A DNA stretch of 64,000 bases from Caldilineaceae bacterium (GTDB lineage Bacteria; Chloroflexota; Anaerolineae; Caldilineales; Caldilineaceae), in NCBI GenBank assembly GCA_958295845.1, contig OY282376.1, positions 3,299,022 through 3,363,021 on the forward strand, given 5' to 3'. Each line of letters starts with the position of its first letter. Within the stretch, counting starts at the first letter, position 1. The notes under the pieces were generated by a model. It saw nothing but the letters and a program-made list of their open reading frames with translations. It was not told where the DNA came from and made no database searches. Shown here in pieces: positions 17,233 through 25,889 of this stretch. A program made the translations under genes and the position numbers.

Positions 17233-18063
17233 TTGTTTGACAATGACTACCTTCCCCCCAAAGGAGAGAGACTAGCAGGAAAGGCGGCAATCGTCACGGG
17301 CGCGGGTTCGCGGGGTCGTTCTGCTCCGGGAATCGGCTATGCCATGGCGGTTCTTTTCGCACGGCAGGGCGCCCATGTGGTGGTGGCGGACCTGGACGAA
17401 GAGAGGGCCGAGGCGACGCTGGAGGTCATTGGTGAGGGGGGCGGAGAGGCTTCCTTCATTAGCGCGGATATCACGAAGGAAGAGGACTGCAGAAAGCTGG
17501 CCGAGGGGTGCGTCGATCGGTACGGCAGTTTGGACATTCTGGTCAACAATGCGGGCATAGCGGGCTCGGGTAAGGTCACGGATTATGACGAGGAGACCTG
17601 GGATGTCGCTTTGGACGTCAATCTGAAGGGGCCGGTGATGGCGTGTAAGTACGCGGTGCCGTGCATGGCCGCGGGCGGCGGCGGCTCAATCATCAATATC
17701 TCGTCGATTGACGGGCTGCTGGCGGGGGCGTATCTGAATGTGCCCTATTCGGTGGCGAAGGGCGGGCTGGCTACGCTGACAAGGCTGATGGCCGTTCATC
17801 ACGGGCGGGAGAACATTCGCGTTAATTGCCTGGCGCCAGGGCACGTGCATGCTTCTTTCACAGCAGGGTTCGCGGAGGGGGAGAGGGAAAGGCGGCGCAA
17901 GATCGGGCCGCTGGGGACGGAGGGTACGGCGTGGGATGTGGCGTTCGCGGCGCTTTACTTCGCGAGTGATGAGGCGCGGTGGATTTCGGGTATTGTGATG
18001 CCGGTGGATGGGGGGCTGCTGGCGGCTACGCCGCTGGCGGTGATGGGGAATTTGGGGGGGTGA
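17233..18063 (+). CDS. SDR family oxidoreductase
   Basis: 276 residues, starting at TTG 17233 behind TAGGAGA. Cofactor motif TGAGSRGRSAPGIGYAMA carries an insertion compared with the common TGxxxGIG. ILVNNAGIAG, catalytic Ser in NISSIDGLLAG, YSVAK, and a C-terminal substrate loop. Ends SGIVMPVDGGLLAA, the usual cofactor-domain finish. Oxidoreductase of unknown substrate, on the same strand as the isomerase and probably part of the same catabolic set. Confidence 0.88.
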   Translation: MFDNDYLPPKGERLAGKAAIVTGAGSRGRSAPGIGYAMAVLFARQGAHVVVADLDEERAEATLEVIGEGGGEASFISADITKEEDCRKLAEGCVDRYGSLDILVNNAGIAGSGKVTDYDEETWDVALDVNLKGPVMACKYAVPCMAAGGGGSIINISSIDGLLAGAYLNVPYSVAKGGLATLTRLMAVHHGRENIRVNCLAPGHVHASFTAGFAEGERERRRKIGPLGTEGTAWDVAFAALYFASDEARWISGIVMPVDGGLLAATPLAVMGNLGG

Positions 18064-18133
18064 GGGGGGAAACAAGCCCTTTGCCGGATAGGTTTGTGAT
18101 GGCGTCTGCTCATTATGCGGAGGACTCCGCCGC

Positions 18134-18403
18134 GTGCGTATTCCAGTTAAACGTCTGCCTAAGCACAAGCGTGGATACGACAAGCAATGGTGCCGTATTC
18201 GCTATGCTGGCCAGGCATCAGAGCCGCTGTGTCGGCACTGTGCGGAGCAGGGCTATCTCACTCCCGCCTTGTTTGGTGACACTATCATCCTTCTCCCCAT
18301 GGGAAGCCACAGCTTCGACATTCTTCTACCGTTGTGCTCTGCCTGTTACGCTCTCAAGACCGCGGCAGAGCGCTCCTCGAAGAAAAATCCCCCGTCTCAA
18401 TAG
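18134..18403 (+). CDS. Degenerate phage-type HNH endonuclease-like protein
   Basis: 89 residues from GTG. The N-terminus KRLPKHKRGYDKQWCRIRYA and PLCRHCAEQGYLTPA match the start of small phage HNH endonucleases, and the second zinc knuckle LCSACYALKT is present. The catalytic core between them, normally VDHI(I/V)P, reads GDTIILLP, so the first HNH histidine is missing. It keeps the CxxC...CxxC zinc site but is probably not a nuclease. Marks the left edge of the accessory island; convergent with the genes that follow. Confidence 0.55.
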   Translation: MRIPVKRLPKHKRGYDKQWCRIRYAGQASEPLCRHCAEQGYLTPALFGDTIILLPMGSHSFDILLPLCSACYALKTAAERSSKKNPPSQ

Positions 18404-18532
18404 CCGGGAGTTGGCGGTCCGGAACCGGCGGGGGCGTTCCCCGCGAGCAAGCAAGCTTCAAGAAATCTGGATTCTGATGCGAAAGCCAGGTGGGGCTGAG
18501 GGCGTAAAGCGGGGTGTCAGTTCCCTATTTTT

Positions 18533-19147
18533 TTAGGGGGTAGGAACAGGCTCTCTTAAAATCAAATCCTTGTACTTCAATTGGGTCTTAGTGCTGTAGT
18601 GAACGACTATTCCCTCATGGAATCTAGACTTGAAATGCTCTCTGGTCTTTCGTTTTCTAAACCACTGATTTGGGTACTTTGCTACCAGAAAGTAAGACAC
18701 ATCCACTCTTTTCTCTGTATATTCCGCAGGTCTATCGACCTCAAAAACGGAGATAAGATACTTGAGGCTTGGCAAAGACCAGCGCAGCTGTTCTTCACCT
18801 CGTTCTTCATGTTGTCGATCAGATTCTTCGTCATCAAAGCTTCTTTTTAGTTCAATGAAAGTCGCCCTGTAATGTTGTCCAAATTCCTCCAATATCAAGA
18901 AGTCACAACGTGTTAGAAAATTGCTGCCTGTCCCAAGTTCAAATAGGTCCCTCCTCTTGCCTTTGTCAAATCGCATTACCGTTGCCGCACTAGGTACATT
19001 GTCAACACGCAGCGTCATCTTTACTCCGGCTGTGTATTCCCTTAACTTGAATGTCCGTTTATTGTTCTTCTCCCCTGATTTCAACATGTGAGACTTTATG
19101 TGCTCCCTGAGCCACTCGGCAAATGACACCCTATTCCTCACTTTCAT
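18533..19147 (-). CDS. PD-(D/E)xK nuclease-like protein, partner of the upstream ATPase
   Basis: 204 residues; not recognised as a named family. The centre has TRCDFLILEEFGQHYRATFI followed by ELKRS: an Asp, then E-x-K some 18 residues on, each on a predicted beta strand, followed by an amphipathic helix (EEQLRWSLPSLKYLISVF) with a Gln. This fits the PD-(D/E)xK restriction-endonuclease-like core. The start codon lies 17 bp inside the end of the ATPase gene, so translation is coupled. Rich in Lys, Arg and Glu. Codon and base composition look more AT-rich than flanking operons, consistent with transfer. Functional call is inference. Confidence 0.55.
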   Translation of the reverse strand: MKVRNRVSFAEWLREHIKSHMLKSGEKNNKRTFKLREYTAGVKMTLRVDNVPSAATVMRFDKGKRRDLFELGTGSNFLTRCDFLILEEFGQHYRATFIELKRSFDDEESDRQHEERGEEQLRWSLPSLKYLISVFEVDRPAEYTEKRVDVSYFLVAKYPNQWFRKRKTREHFKSRFHEGIVVHYSTKTQLKYKDLILREPVPTP

Positions 19148-20600
19148 TCATAATGATGTGAGAAGCCAGTTCCTCAGATCTCTCGTTTAATTCATCAATA
19201 GTCTTATCAAAAACCCGCATCTCAATACCAAATCTGTCCTTGCTGCACTCATTCAACGTTCCGTTTTCAGCGACATAAGCCTGCACTTGGTCTGGCCTCA
19301 ATTCATCTTCCTTCTCGTATCCCATTTTCCTCTTGATACCATCGCCACCGTCTAGGGGGGCGGACAGCATAATTAGATTATTTATTTCTCTTACGATATA
19401 GTCGCTGTGTGTAGTGATCAGAACCTTCGCACCAGAGTTGACCAGTCGCGCCAGTATGCGAGTCAGCCTGATCTGGTTCGCAGTGTCGAGATGGCTCTCG
19501 GGTTCGTCAATTATAAGAAAATGATTTCGAGCATCTCTCATGTGATACCCTAAGTAAAAGTAAAGACTAGACATCTCCCAAGCAGAGGACGACGCGAGAA
19601 ACAAGGGAATATCAAATGAAAGTTCGTCCTCGTCACTTGCAGTGAATCGAAGCTCACCATCCGCACTCGCAAAACGAGCACGCATCATCTTTTCAACTTC
19701 AGCAGAGAAGGGGTCTTGTGGACTATTGTCGCTCCTCTCCGCGCGCGCAGGAAACCCCCTGAACAAATCAATGTTGAAATGAATCGGTAATGCGTAGTTG
19801 GCAATGCCTCTCGTCAGTTCCCGACCCCTAGGATTCTCAACACTCTTGCCTGGCCGCCGCTCTCGTATTCGCGCTTGAAACCACTGGCTTCTTGCATAAT
19901 CTAGTTCGTTTACAAACAACGGGATAGAGTGACGCGCTGAAGAGAAAATGGTTGGAATGAAATGTGACTCAAAAACACCCCGGAATAGGAGGTAGGAATA
20001 CAGCCTCTTGATATCGTCATCTATTCCCATCAACCATTCATCGAGATCGACTTCACCTTTTTCTTCACTCTCAAGACCGCTGTCCCTCAACTCGAAGCCA
20101 ACGACATTCCCGTCAAACCTGAGAAGCAACTCCTTGCTTTCACCAGCCTCAAGTGAAATGAACACATCGGAAAGTAGCTCTACGCCAAATTCGGCCTCCA
20201 ACGATACATCTTCAAAATGACCTTCCGGCGCAGCAAAAACCCCATGTAATTCGTTACTGGAGTACGCTTGTGACACTCTCTGAATCAACTCCTTCTGCTG
20301 CGCTGCCAATGCATTCGAATCAGTTTTCCACTCCACGTATTCGTTATCATACAAGTGGATCTCTATATCATCAGTGGACTTCGCAACCTTTTCTAAGAAA
20401 ATTGAATCGAAAGTTTCAGACACAGGGGGTCTAAGCAAGACACTATCGAACTTTCTCATGAAGCCATATAAGGCATATGCCATGTAGGTCTTCCCAGTAT
20501 TGTTTAGACCTGAGATAACCGTCAATTCGCCAAGTTCCAGCGTCGCCTCACTAATTGGACCTAGATTCTTGACTGCAAACTTCATTGGACCAGAAAGCAT
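19131..20600 (-). CDS. AAA/ABC-type ATPase (RecF/OLD-like), candidate defence ATPase
   Basis: 489 residues. Walker A is GLNNTGKTY near residues 31-39. The C-terminal half has the Walker B and D-loop FLIIDEPESHLD and the switch His in LITTHSDYIVREINNLIML, with an SSSAWEMSSLYFYLGYH signature-like helix before them. This is the architecture of single-chain SMC/OLD-type ATPases found in many phage-defence modules. The middle (about 90-330) is a large insertion without recognised motifs. Start at 20600 has AAGAGAGAC upstream. Overlaps the nuclease-like gene by 17 bp. No TOPRIM domain is present, so it is not a canonical OLD nuclease by itself. Confidence 0.78.
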   Translation of the reverse strand: MLSGPMKFAVKNLGPISEATLELGELTVISGLNNTGKTYMAYALYGFMRKFDSVLLRPPVSETFDSIFLEKVAKSTDDIEIHLYDNEYVEWKTDSNALAAQQKELIQRVSQAYSSNELHGVFAAPEGHFEDVSLEAEFGVELLSDVFISLEAGESKELLLRFDGNVVGFELRDSGLESEEKGEVDLDEWLMGIDDDIKRLYSYLLFRGVFESHFIPTIFSSARHSIPLFVNELDYARSQWFQARIRERRPGKSVENPRGRELTRGIANYALPIHFNIDLFRGFPARAERSDNSPQDPFSAEVEKMMRARFASADGELRFTASDEDELSFDIPLFLASSSAWEMSSLYFYLGYHMRDARNHFLIIDEPESHLDTANQIRLTRILARLVNSGAKVLITTHSDYIVREINNLIMLSAPLDGGDGIKRKMGYEKEDELRPDQVQAYVAENGTLNECSKDRFGIEMRVFDKTIDELNERSEELASHIIMNESEE

Positions 20601-20914
20601 GTCGTCTCTCTTAACTGACTAAAGGAACGGTGCGAATAAGCTGGATTGACATTCTATCACCTCATTCAGGCTTGCCTAAACTTGATTTCAATTCTGCGGA
20701 GAAGGAAATCAACTGATAATCAGGAGCGAAAAGACTTTCAGCAGTAACCGCGCCAGTAGCGATTTCCCGTCCGGCTTAAGACTGGATGCTGCTTGAACTC
20801 CCGCCACGTGATCCAGAGATTGGAGCCACATATGGCACCGGTCCTTAAAGAATCAGTCGTTCAAGAAACTCCGCAACCAGCGCTCCAGTTTATTGCAGTC
20901 TCGTATTCGTGTCC
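20601..20914. other. Non-coding stretch upstream of the ATPase gene
   Basis: Probably the decayed distal part of the methyltransferase gene: minus-strand frames still give short open stretches (for example NLWITWREFKQHPV near 20800) but no continuous gene. It should hold the promoter of the ATPase/nuclease-like pair; no clear -35/-10 pair was identified. Confidence 0.4.
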
Positions 20915-21173
20915 TGAACCGAGTCCGGCTAGCCAGAGGTCCTAGAATGGGAAAGAGGCATGGCCAGCTAAGCCTTCGCCGGCAGATCGTCCTTCGTCGC
21001 CTTGCTCACATCAGCGACTCGCTGTTCCTCGGCACCCCAGTTCGCGGAATAGCTTGCGGATTTCTTGTGATCAATGTCGTTCGCATACAGGCAGCGCCAG
21101 CCATTGGCCAGCCCTGCTCGGGCCATACCGCCACCCACAAAAATTCGTAAAATGGGTTTTCAATTTTGTCCAT
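20915..21173 (-). pseudogene. Shattered DNA cytosine-C5 methyltransferase fragment
   Basis: The minus strand reads MDKIENPFYEF, then after a one-base loss in a T-run (five T where six would keep frame) GGGMARAGLANGWRCLYAND, IDHKKSASYSANWG and VADVSKATKDDLP. This is the start of a C5-methyltransferase (FFAGGGMARxGL...FANDxDPxKxxxYxANWG). After a second frame change it continues LAGHASFPF-stop-DLWLAGLGSG, which corresponds to LAWASFPCQDLSLAGxGSG. So the catalytic Pro-Cys is Pro-Phe and the next Gln codon is TAG. The rest of the gene is missing or unrecognisable. Clearly non-functional. Confidence 0.7.
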
Positions 21174-21290
21174 TGAGCACTTACGCATTTTGTGCACCTT
21201 AAGCCTTCACTTAGATATGCGCGAACATCCCGAGGACACTTATGGCAGCCCACCGAGTCCAGGCTCCGCCTTCCTGCTCACGCCTTCATG

Positions 21291-22385
21291 TTACACAGAC
21301 TCTGGGGAAGCATCTAGACTGACGTTTTTCGGGTTTCCGTCTCCACCTTCAACCATACGGAGGCCCCTTTGCTGAAAGTAACGAGCTAATTCTTGGGAAT
21401 AATTGTCTACAGGCTCAACTTTCACTATCTTGGACAACTCTCTTCCTGACATAGTAAGAGCGACGCCATACATTTTTATCACTTTGCCGAAGCTTGCTCT
21501 GGATGTCTGTTCCAAAGTAAAGTGTCTTCCTCGGAAAATCAAAGGCATGCAAATTCCCTGTTTCTCAGCGCCGTTGACGCGGACTTCGATACAAGGCAGA
21601 AACTTCTTCCAAGAATTGTAGTCGGATATTACGAGGCCATGTTCGTTTAGCAGATTCAGTGTCGCAAATGACAGCCCGTATTCTTGAAGCGTGTTTTCTG
21701 CAGCACTGCCCTCAAGGGATACCACTCTGACATCTTCAGGGCTTGTTGAAATGCACATCGAGCACAAACGAGCAAAGTGGCCGGCTGTTTCCTGATCAAG
21801 GCTCGCCAAAATCCTGACGGTCCTTGTAGAAAATGAGCCTGGTCTTATGATTTCGCCGGAAAGGACCCTTCCGAAATATGCCTGCATTTCTGCAGTGCTT
21901 TTCAGTCTGGCTTCCACTTCAAAAGCATTTAGCCAATCATCGTCGATTAAATTTGGTGGCTCCTCCTGCGCTGACTGACCGACAGAGTGACTTGTATCTC
22001 GAATGTCATTTGCAGCTTCCTTGCATATCAAATCTAGATTGACTTGCTCACGAAGTATTCGCTTGCCGTACTTCTGAACTGCGACGCGGGCATACTCCGG
22101 GTCCGTCTGCATTTGGTTGGCAATCTGCACTGCCGCTGTGTCTATCAGCTTTACACGCGCTTCTGATTCCGCGCGGCGTTCGTTCGCCATTCCGCTAAGC
22201 AGTGCAAAGGGAATCTCGATTGCCGCTGAACACAATTGCCCGAACGCCTTGAATAAGTTTCGCTTCACCGGTGCCGGTATGACGGGAGCGACTGCATCGC
22301 CTACCAAATCAGTTATTAACTGGGAAACAGGATTGAATTCTTCGAAGATATCGCTCTCTTTTGCGATATTGGATTCGTCACCCAT
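21291..22385 (-). CDS. DUF2806-like protein
   Basis: 364 residues. The central region WLNAFEVEARLKSTAEMQAY, FGRVLSGEIIRPGSFSTRTV and RILASLDQETAGHFARLCSM matches the DUF2806 pattern as I remember it (abortive-infection-like proteins of unknown function). The N-terminus has an amphipathic segment (PAPVKRNLFKAFGQLCSAAI, EIPFALLSG) that could contact membrane. C-terminal part mixed alpha/beta. No catalytic motif is visible. Stands alone on the minus strand upstream of the methyltransferase remnant, inside the AT-richer island. A defence role is only inferred from neighbourhood. Confidence 0.6.
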   Translation of the reverse strand: MGDESNIAKESDIFEEFNPVSQLITDLVGDAVAPVIPAPVKRNLFKAFGQLCSAAIEIPFALLSGMANERRAESEARVKLIDTAAVQIANQMQTDPEYARVAVQKYGKRILREQVNLDLICKEAANDIRDTSHSVGQSAQEEPPNLIDDDWLNAFEVEARLKSTAEMQAYFGRVLSGEIIRPGSFSTRTVRILASLDQETAGHFARLCSMCISTSPEDVRVVSLEGSAAENTLQEYGLSFATLNLLNEHGLVISDYNSWKKFLPCIEVRVNGAEKQGICMPLIFRGRHFTLEQTSRASFGKVIKMYGVALTMSGRELSKIVKVEPVDNYSQELARYFQQRGLRMVEGGDGNPKNVSLDASPESV

Positions 22386-22558
22386 CTAAGGTCTGAACCT
22401 CCTGTTCTTGGTCTCTGAGTCCGAAAGGGGGCACTAAAGCCAGATCACCTTTGTCGTGCGTGACCTAGCATATGCGTAACAGACTTCCTGCGATGTTAAT
22501 TCCCAAATATTCTAGCAAGGCTCTTAATACTGTCTATTATATCACGCAGGCTCAGCTA

Positions 22559-23101
22559 CTATAGCTGCCCAATTCCGTGCCATTCAGATAAGTCGATCAC
22601 GAATCCTACAGTCTTCTGACGCCCGAAGGTCCCGCGATAGGATACTCTGATTTCAAAGAGTTTTTCAGCTTCAGCCCTTCTATCTTCTTCCAATCTCGTC
22701 AAGAAGAAACGTCGCTCGTCACCAGGTCCTAGGTACTTCAGACCGGTCCTGAAGAGATGGAGTTCAGAAAGCGGTTTGCCCTGAAGGTATTCGAATTCTG
22801 GCTCAATTTCGAAGGTTATATCCAAGGCCGGACCAGCCCCAACATTCTTGATCCGGAGATCTATATAGGGCCCCCCTTTCTCGTTAGGATGGTGAGTCAC
22901 AGATACCATCGGTTCAGTTTGAGCTAGACGCACTTTCTTAGTTTCGCCAACTAAACGCCAAGTCAGAAACGCGTAAACCACTGTGGATAAGGCAACTATA
23001 CCGGAGAATATCATCAGCAGTACATCACTGGCACCCATACTACTTTGCTCAGCTATTGAAATTGCACTATGGGCCAATGGTAAGGAACATACGTTTATCA
23101 C
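22559..23101 (-). CDS. Membrane-anchored hypothetical protein
   Basis: 180 residues from GTG 23101 behind GGAG; an internal ATG at 23038 is possible. One transmembrane helix near the N-terminus (VLLMIFSGIVALSTVVYAFL) then TWRLVGETKKVRLAQTEPMV. This is the common arrangement of a membrane anchor followed by an Ig-like beta domain (VSVTHHPNEKGGPYIDLRIK, NVGAGPALDI). Proteins of this shape are frequent as unassigned ORFs in accessory islands. Function unknown. Confidence 0.6.
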   Translation of the reverse strand: MINVCSLPLAHSAISIAEQSSMGASDVLLMIFSGIVALSTVVYAFLTWRLVGETKKVRLAQTEPMVSVTHHPNEKGGPYIDLRIKNVGAGPALDITFEIEPEFEYLQGKPLSELHLFRTGLKYLGPGDERRFFLTRLEEDRRAEAEKLFEIRVSYRGTFGRQKTVGFVIDLSEWHGIGQL

Positions 23102-23319
23102 TATTACTCCATTCTGACTAGAGGGACGATATGCTTGGCCTCAGTGTCTATACCCAGACGCTGAGAAACTGAGTACATCCAAATTCCAAGTAGGGTCTAC
23201 ATTGTAGCGCCCAGACCCGCAACCTGTGTGAGTGCCGAATTGTGGCATCTGCACTCATGAGGAAATCAGTGATAAAGTCCAGAATCTAACATGAGGACAC
23301 TGCATCCAGAGGGGCCCGC

Positions 23320-23532
23320 ATGGCTAGGAAAGTCACGCAGATTCAGTTCACGCAGCAGCACGTCGAGCAGATTGAAAACCTAGAGCGGCTGACAGGCCTA
23401 TACAGAGCTTAGCTTGGACGGCGAGCGGCCGACTACTTCATTCTTCACACTAGGAAGCACGGTTATAAATCAACTGAGATCCCTTTACTGACAGTAGACA
23501 CGAGGAGGGCCTGCTATGGTCAAAGTGCCTAA
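23320..23532 (+). pseudogene. Ribbon-helix-helix antitoxin-like gene with an amber codon
   Basis: Reads MARKVTQIQFTQQHVEQIEN, LERLTGLYRA, then TAG, then LGRRAADYFILHTRKHGYKS and on to TAA at 23530-23532. The pattern (beta strand VTQIQFT, helix, TGLSRAEL-like turn, second helix) is that of small CopG/RHH DNA-binding proteins; TAG stands where Glu (GAG) is usual. No toxin gene is adjacent. Confidence 0.5.
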
Positions 23533-23566
23533 CCGTCTATGTCTTCCCCGTACGCCTAAAATGCAA

Positions 23567-23609
23567 CCGGTTGAGTCCCCTCTCCGATAAGGACAGAAGA
23601 CTCAACCGG
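23567..23609 (-). terminator. Strong hairpin after the tRNA cluster
   Basis: Perfect 11-bp inverted repeat CCGGTTGAGTC / GACTCAACCGG with a 21-nt loop, just past the 3' end of tRNA-His. On the minus strand it is followed by TTGCATTTT. Likely ends the rnpB/tRNA transcript. Confidence 0.6.
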
Positions 23610-23617
23610 ACAATTGG

Positions 23618-23690
23618 GGCGCCTAACGGGGCTCGAACCCGTAACCTTCTGATCCACAATCAGACGCTCTGCCTTTGAGCTATAGGCGCC
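23618..23690 (-). tRNA. tRNA-His (GTG)
   Basis: Cloverleaf read on the minus strand. Acceptor GGCGCCTA pairs with TAGGCGCC over 8 bp, including the extra G-1:C73 pair that identifies histidine tRNA. Anticodon loop TTGTGGA gives GTG. T-loop GGTTCGAGCC type. CCA is not encoded. Confidence 0.95.
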
Positions 23691-23765
23691 ATATTTGGTT
23701 GGTTTACTGCAGTGCCGCATCCCGACGGCGTTCAGGACGGGGCGGGGATGGCCCACACCGGACGA

Positions 23766-23838
<73 letters not shown>

Positions 23839-23946
23839 TCGCCAGCCGGATCGGGACCTGAGAGTTCGCTTCCAGGCTATTGTGTACGGAACTCAGCCAG
23901 GTCGTTTTGTTTGAGAGGCGACCTTGGAAGCGGGAACTCTCTTAGG

Positions 23947-24019
23947 TGCCGAGGCCCAGACTTGAACTGGGGACACATGGATTTTCAGTCCATTGCTCTA
24001 CCAACTGAGCTACCTCGGC
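23947..24019 (-). tRNA. tRNA-Phe (GAA)
   Basis: Acceptor GCCGAGG/CCTCGGC with discriminator A. D-arm TAGCTCAGTTGGTAGAGCA. Anticodon stem ATGGA/TCCAT around CTGAAAA, anticodon GAA. Confidence 0.95.
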
Positions 24020-24106
24020 AAAAGGACCGACGCGTAAGGCGACTGAGCCGCAGCAACCTGAACTCCGGCCGGCGACGGCTCCACCCCCTTAAGGGCCGGT
24101 CCTGTA

Positions 24107-24181
<75 letters not shown>

Positions 24182-24231
24182 GATGAGATGTTAAGGCAAC
24201 TCGTGTATCTGTGAATCCGGCAGGACGTTAG

Positions 24232-24304
<73 letters not shown>

Positions 24305-24319
24305 GGACGCTGATTCCCA

Positions 24320-24404
<85 letters not shown>

Positions 24405-24485
24405 TTTTATGCCGGCAAGCTGTCCGGCGCCGATGGAGCAGAGCAGCCTCGCAAGCCTCTGAGGTTGTTGGACGCTTCGTGTGTG

Positions 24486-24946
<461 letters not shown>

Positions 24947-25143
24947 TACCTCCGAATTGTTAATCTGCAAACCTCTGTGCGATTGGCCTTTTCTACACGA
25001 TCCTGGCCGGATTCACAGCGGTCTATCTTAGCATGGCATGGGGCAGGCGCCAAATTTCTCCGGTCGAAAGTTAACCGCAGAATTCTCCTGGAACCACGGC
25101 GATGGAGGCCGGACAGTTGGCAGTTGGTGGAGGCGTCTGGATG

Positions 25144-25626
25144 CTATTTCGACAGAGTTTCCGGCGTACTGACGTCGAGCTCGGGCTGGCGGGGGCCTTC
25201 GACCCAGACTTCGCCGTCGCGCCAGTTCTCCTGCTTCCAGATGGGTACGATGGCTTTGAGGCGCTCGATGGCGTAGCGGCAGGCTTCGAAGCAGCCGTCG
25301 TCGCGGTGGGGCGTGGCGACTGCGATGAGTACGGTGGGCTCTTCGATGTCGCAGCGACCGATGCGATGGAGGATGCTGACGCCCTTGACGAGAGGCCAGC
25401 GTTCCTGGATCTCGTCGCCGATGCGGGCCATCATCTTTTCGGCCATGGGGAGGTAGGCCTCATAGACGAGGAAGTCGGTCTCGCGGGCGCCGTCGTCGGT
25501 GGCTGTGGCGCCGCGGACGGTTCCGGCGAAGGTGACGACGCCGCCGCAGTCGAAGCGGCTGACGCGGCGCAGAATGTCGTCCTGCGAGAGAGGCTTTTCG
25601 GTTATTTCGAAGAGTTTGGCGGACAT
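25144..25626 (-). CDS. moaE: Molybdopterin synthase catalytic subunit MoaE
   Basis: 160 residues. Family motifs [56 protein letters not shown] and the active-site region [20 protein letters not shown] with the catalytic Lys after Trp. Transfers sulfur from thiocarboxylated MoaD to precursor Z (cPMP) to make molybdopterin. Start lies 25 bp inside the 3' end of moaD, so the two are translationally coupled. Confidence 0.94.
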   Translation of the reverse strand: MSAKLFEITEKPLSQDDILRRVSRFDCGGVVTFAGTVRGATATDDGARETDFLVYEAYLPMAEKMMARIGDEIQERWPLVKGVSILHRIGRCDIEEPTVLIAVATPHRDDGCFEACRYAIERLKAIVPIWKQENWRDGEVWVEGPRQPELDVSTPETLSK

Positions 25627-25889
25627 GGCGTTGACTCGACTGGTGGGCGTGATGGGAAGTTGCCGCCGGATACGGGCGGCAGGAGGGCGACTTCATCGCC
25701 GTCCTGCAATATTGTATCGCGTTGGGCGAATTCCTCGTTTACTGCGACGTAGAAGGTGCGATCACGGAGCGCGGGGACGCGGCTGTCGAGCAGGTCAGCT
25801 ACGGTGGCGGATTCGGGTAGGGAGACGGTATCTCTCTTGAAGCCGGCGGCCTGACGTAGGCCTGCGAAAAGGACCAGGCGAACGTTCAC
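25602..25889 (-). CDS. moaD: MoaD-type sulfur carrier with C-terminal extension
   Basis: 95 residues from GTG 25889, whose GTGA overlaps the moaC stop. Ubiquitin-like fold: [55 protein letters not shown]. MoaD must normally end in Gly-Gly to be adenylated and thiocarboxylated. Here Gly75-Gly76 is followed by 19 further residues ([19 protein letters not shown]) before TAA, produced by the frame running on across the moaE start. Either a protease exposes the Gly-Gly, or this MoaD is non-functional. Confidence 0.85.
   Translation of the reverse strand: MNVRLVLFAGLRQAAGFKRDTVSLPESATVADLLDSRVPALRDRTFYVAVNEEFAQRDTILQDGDEVALLPPVSGGNFPSRPPVESTPCPPNSSK

Noticed and set aside
18134..20600. Septu (PtuA ATPase plus PtuB HNH) system
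   Set aside because: The HNH-like gene is on the opposite strand, convergent, lacks the catalytic His, and the ATPase is instead overlapped by a different partner.
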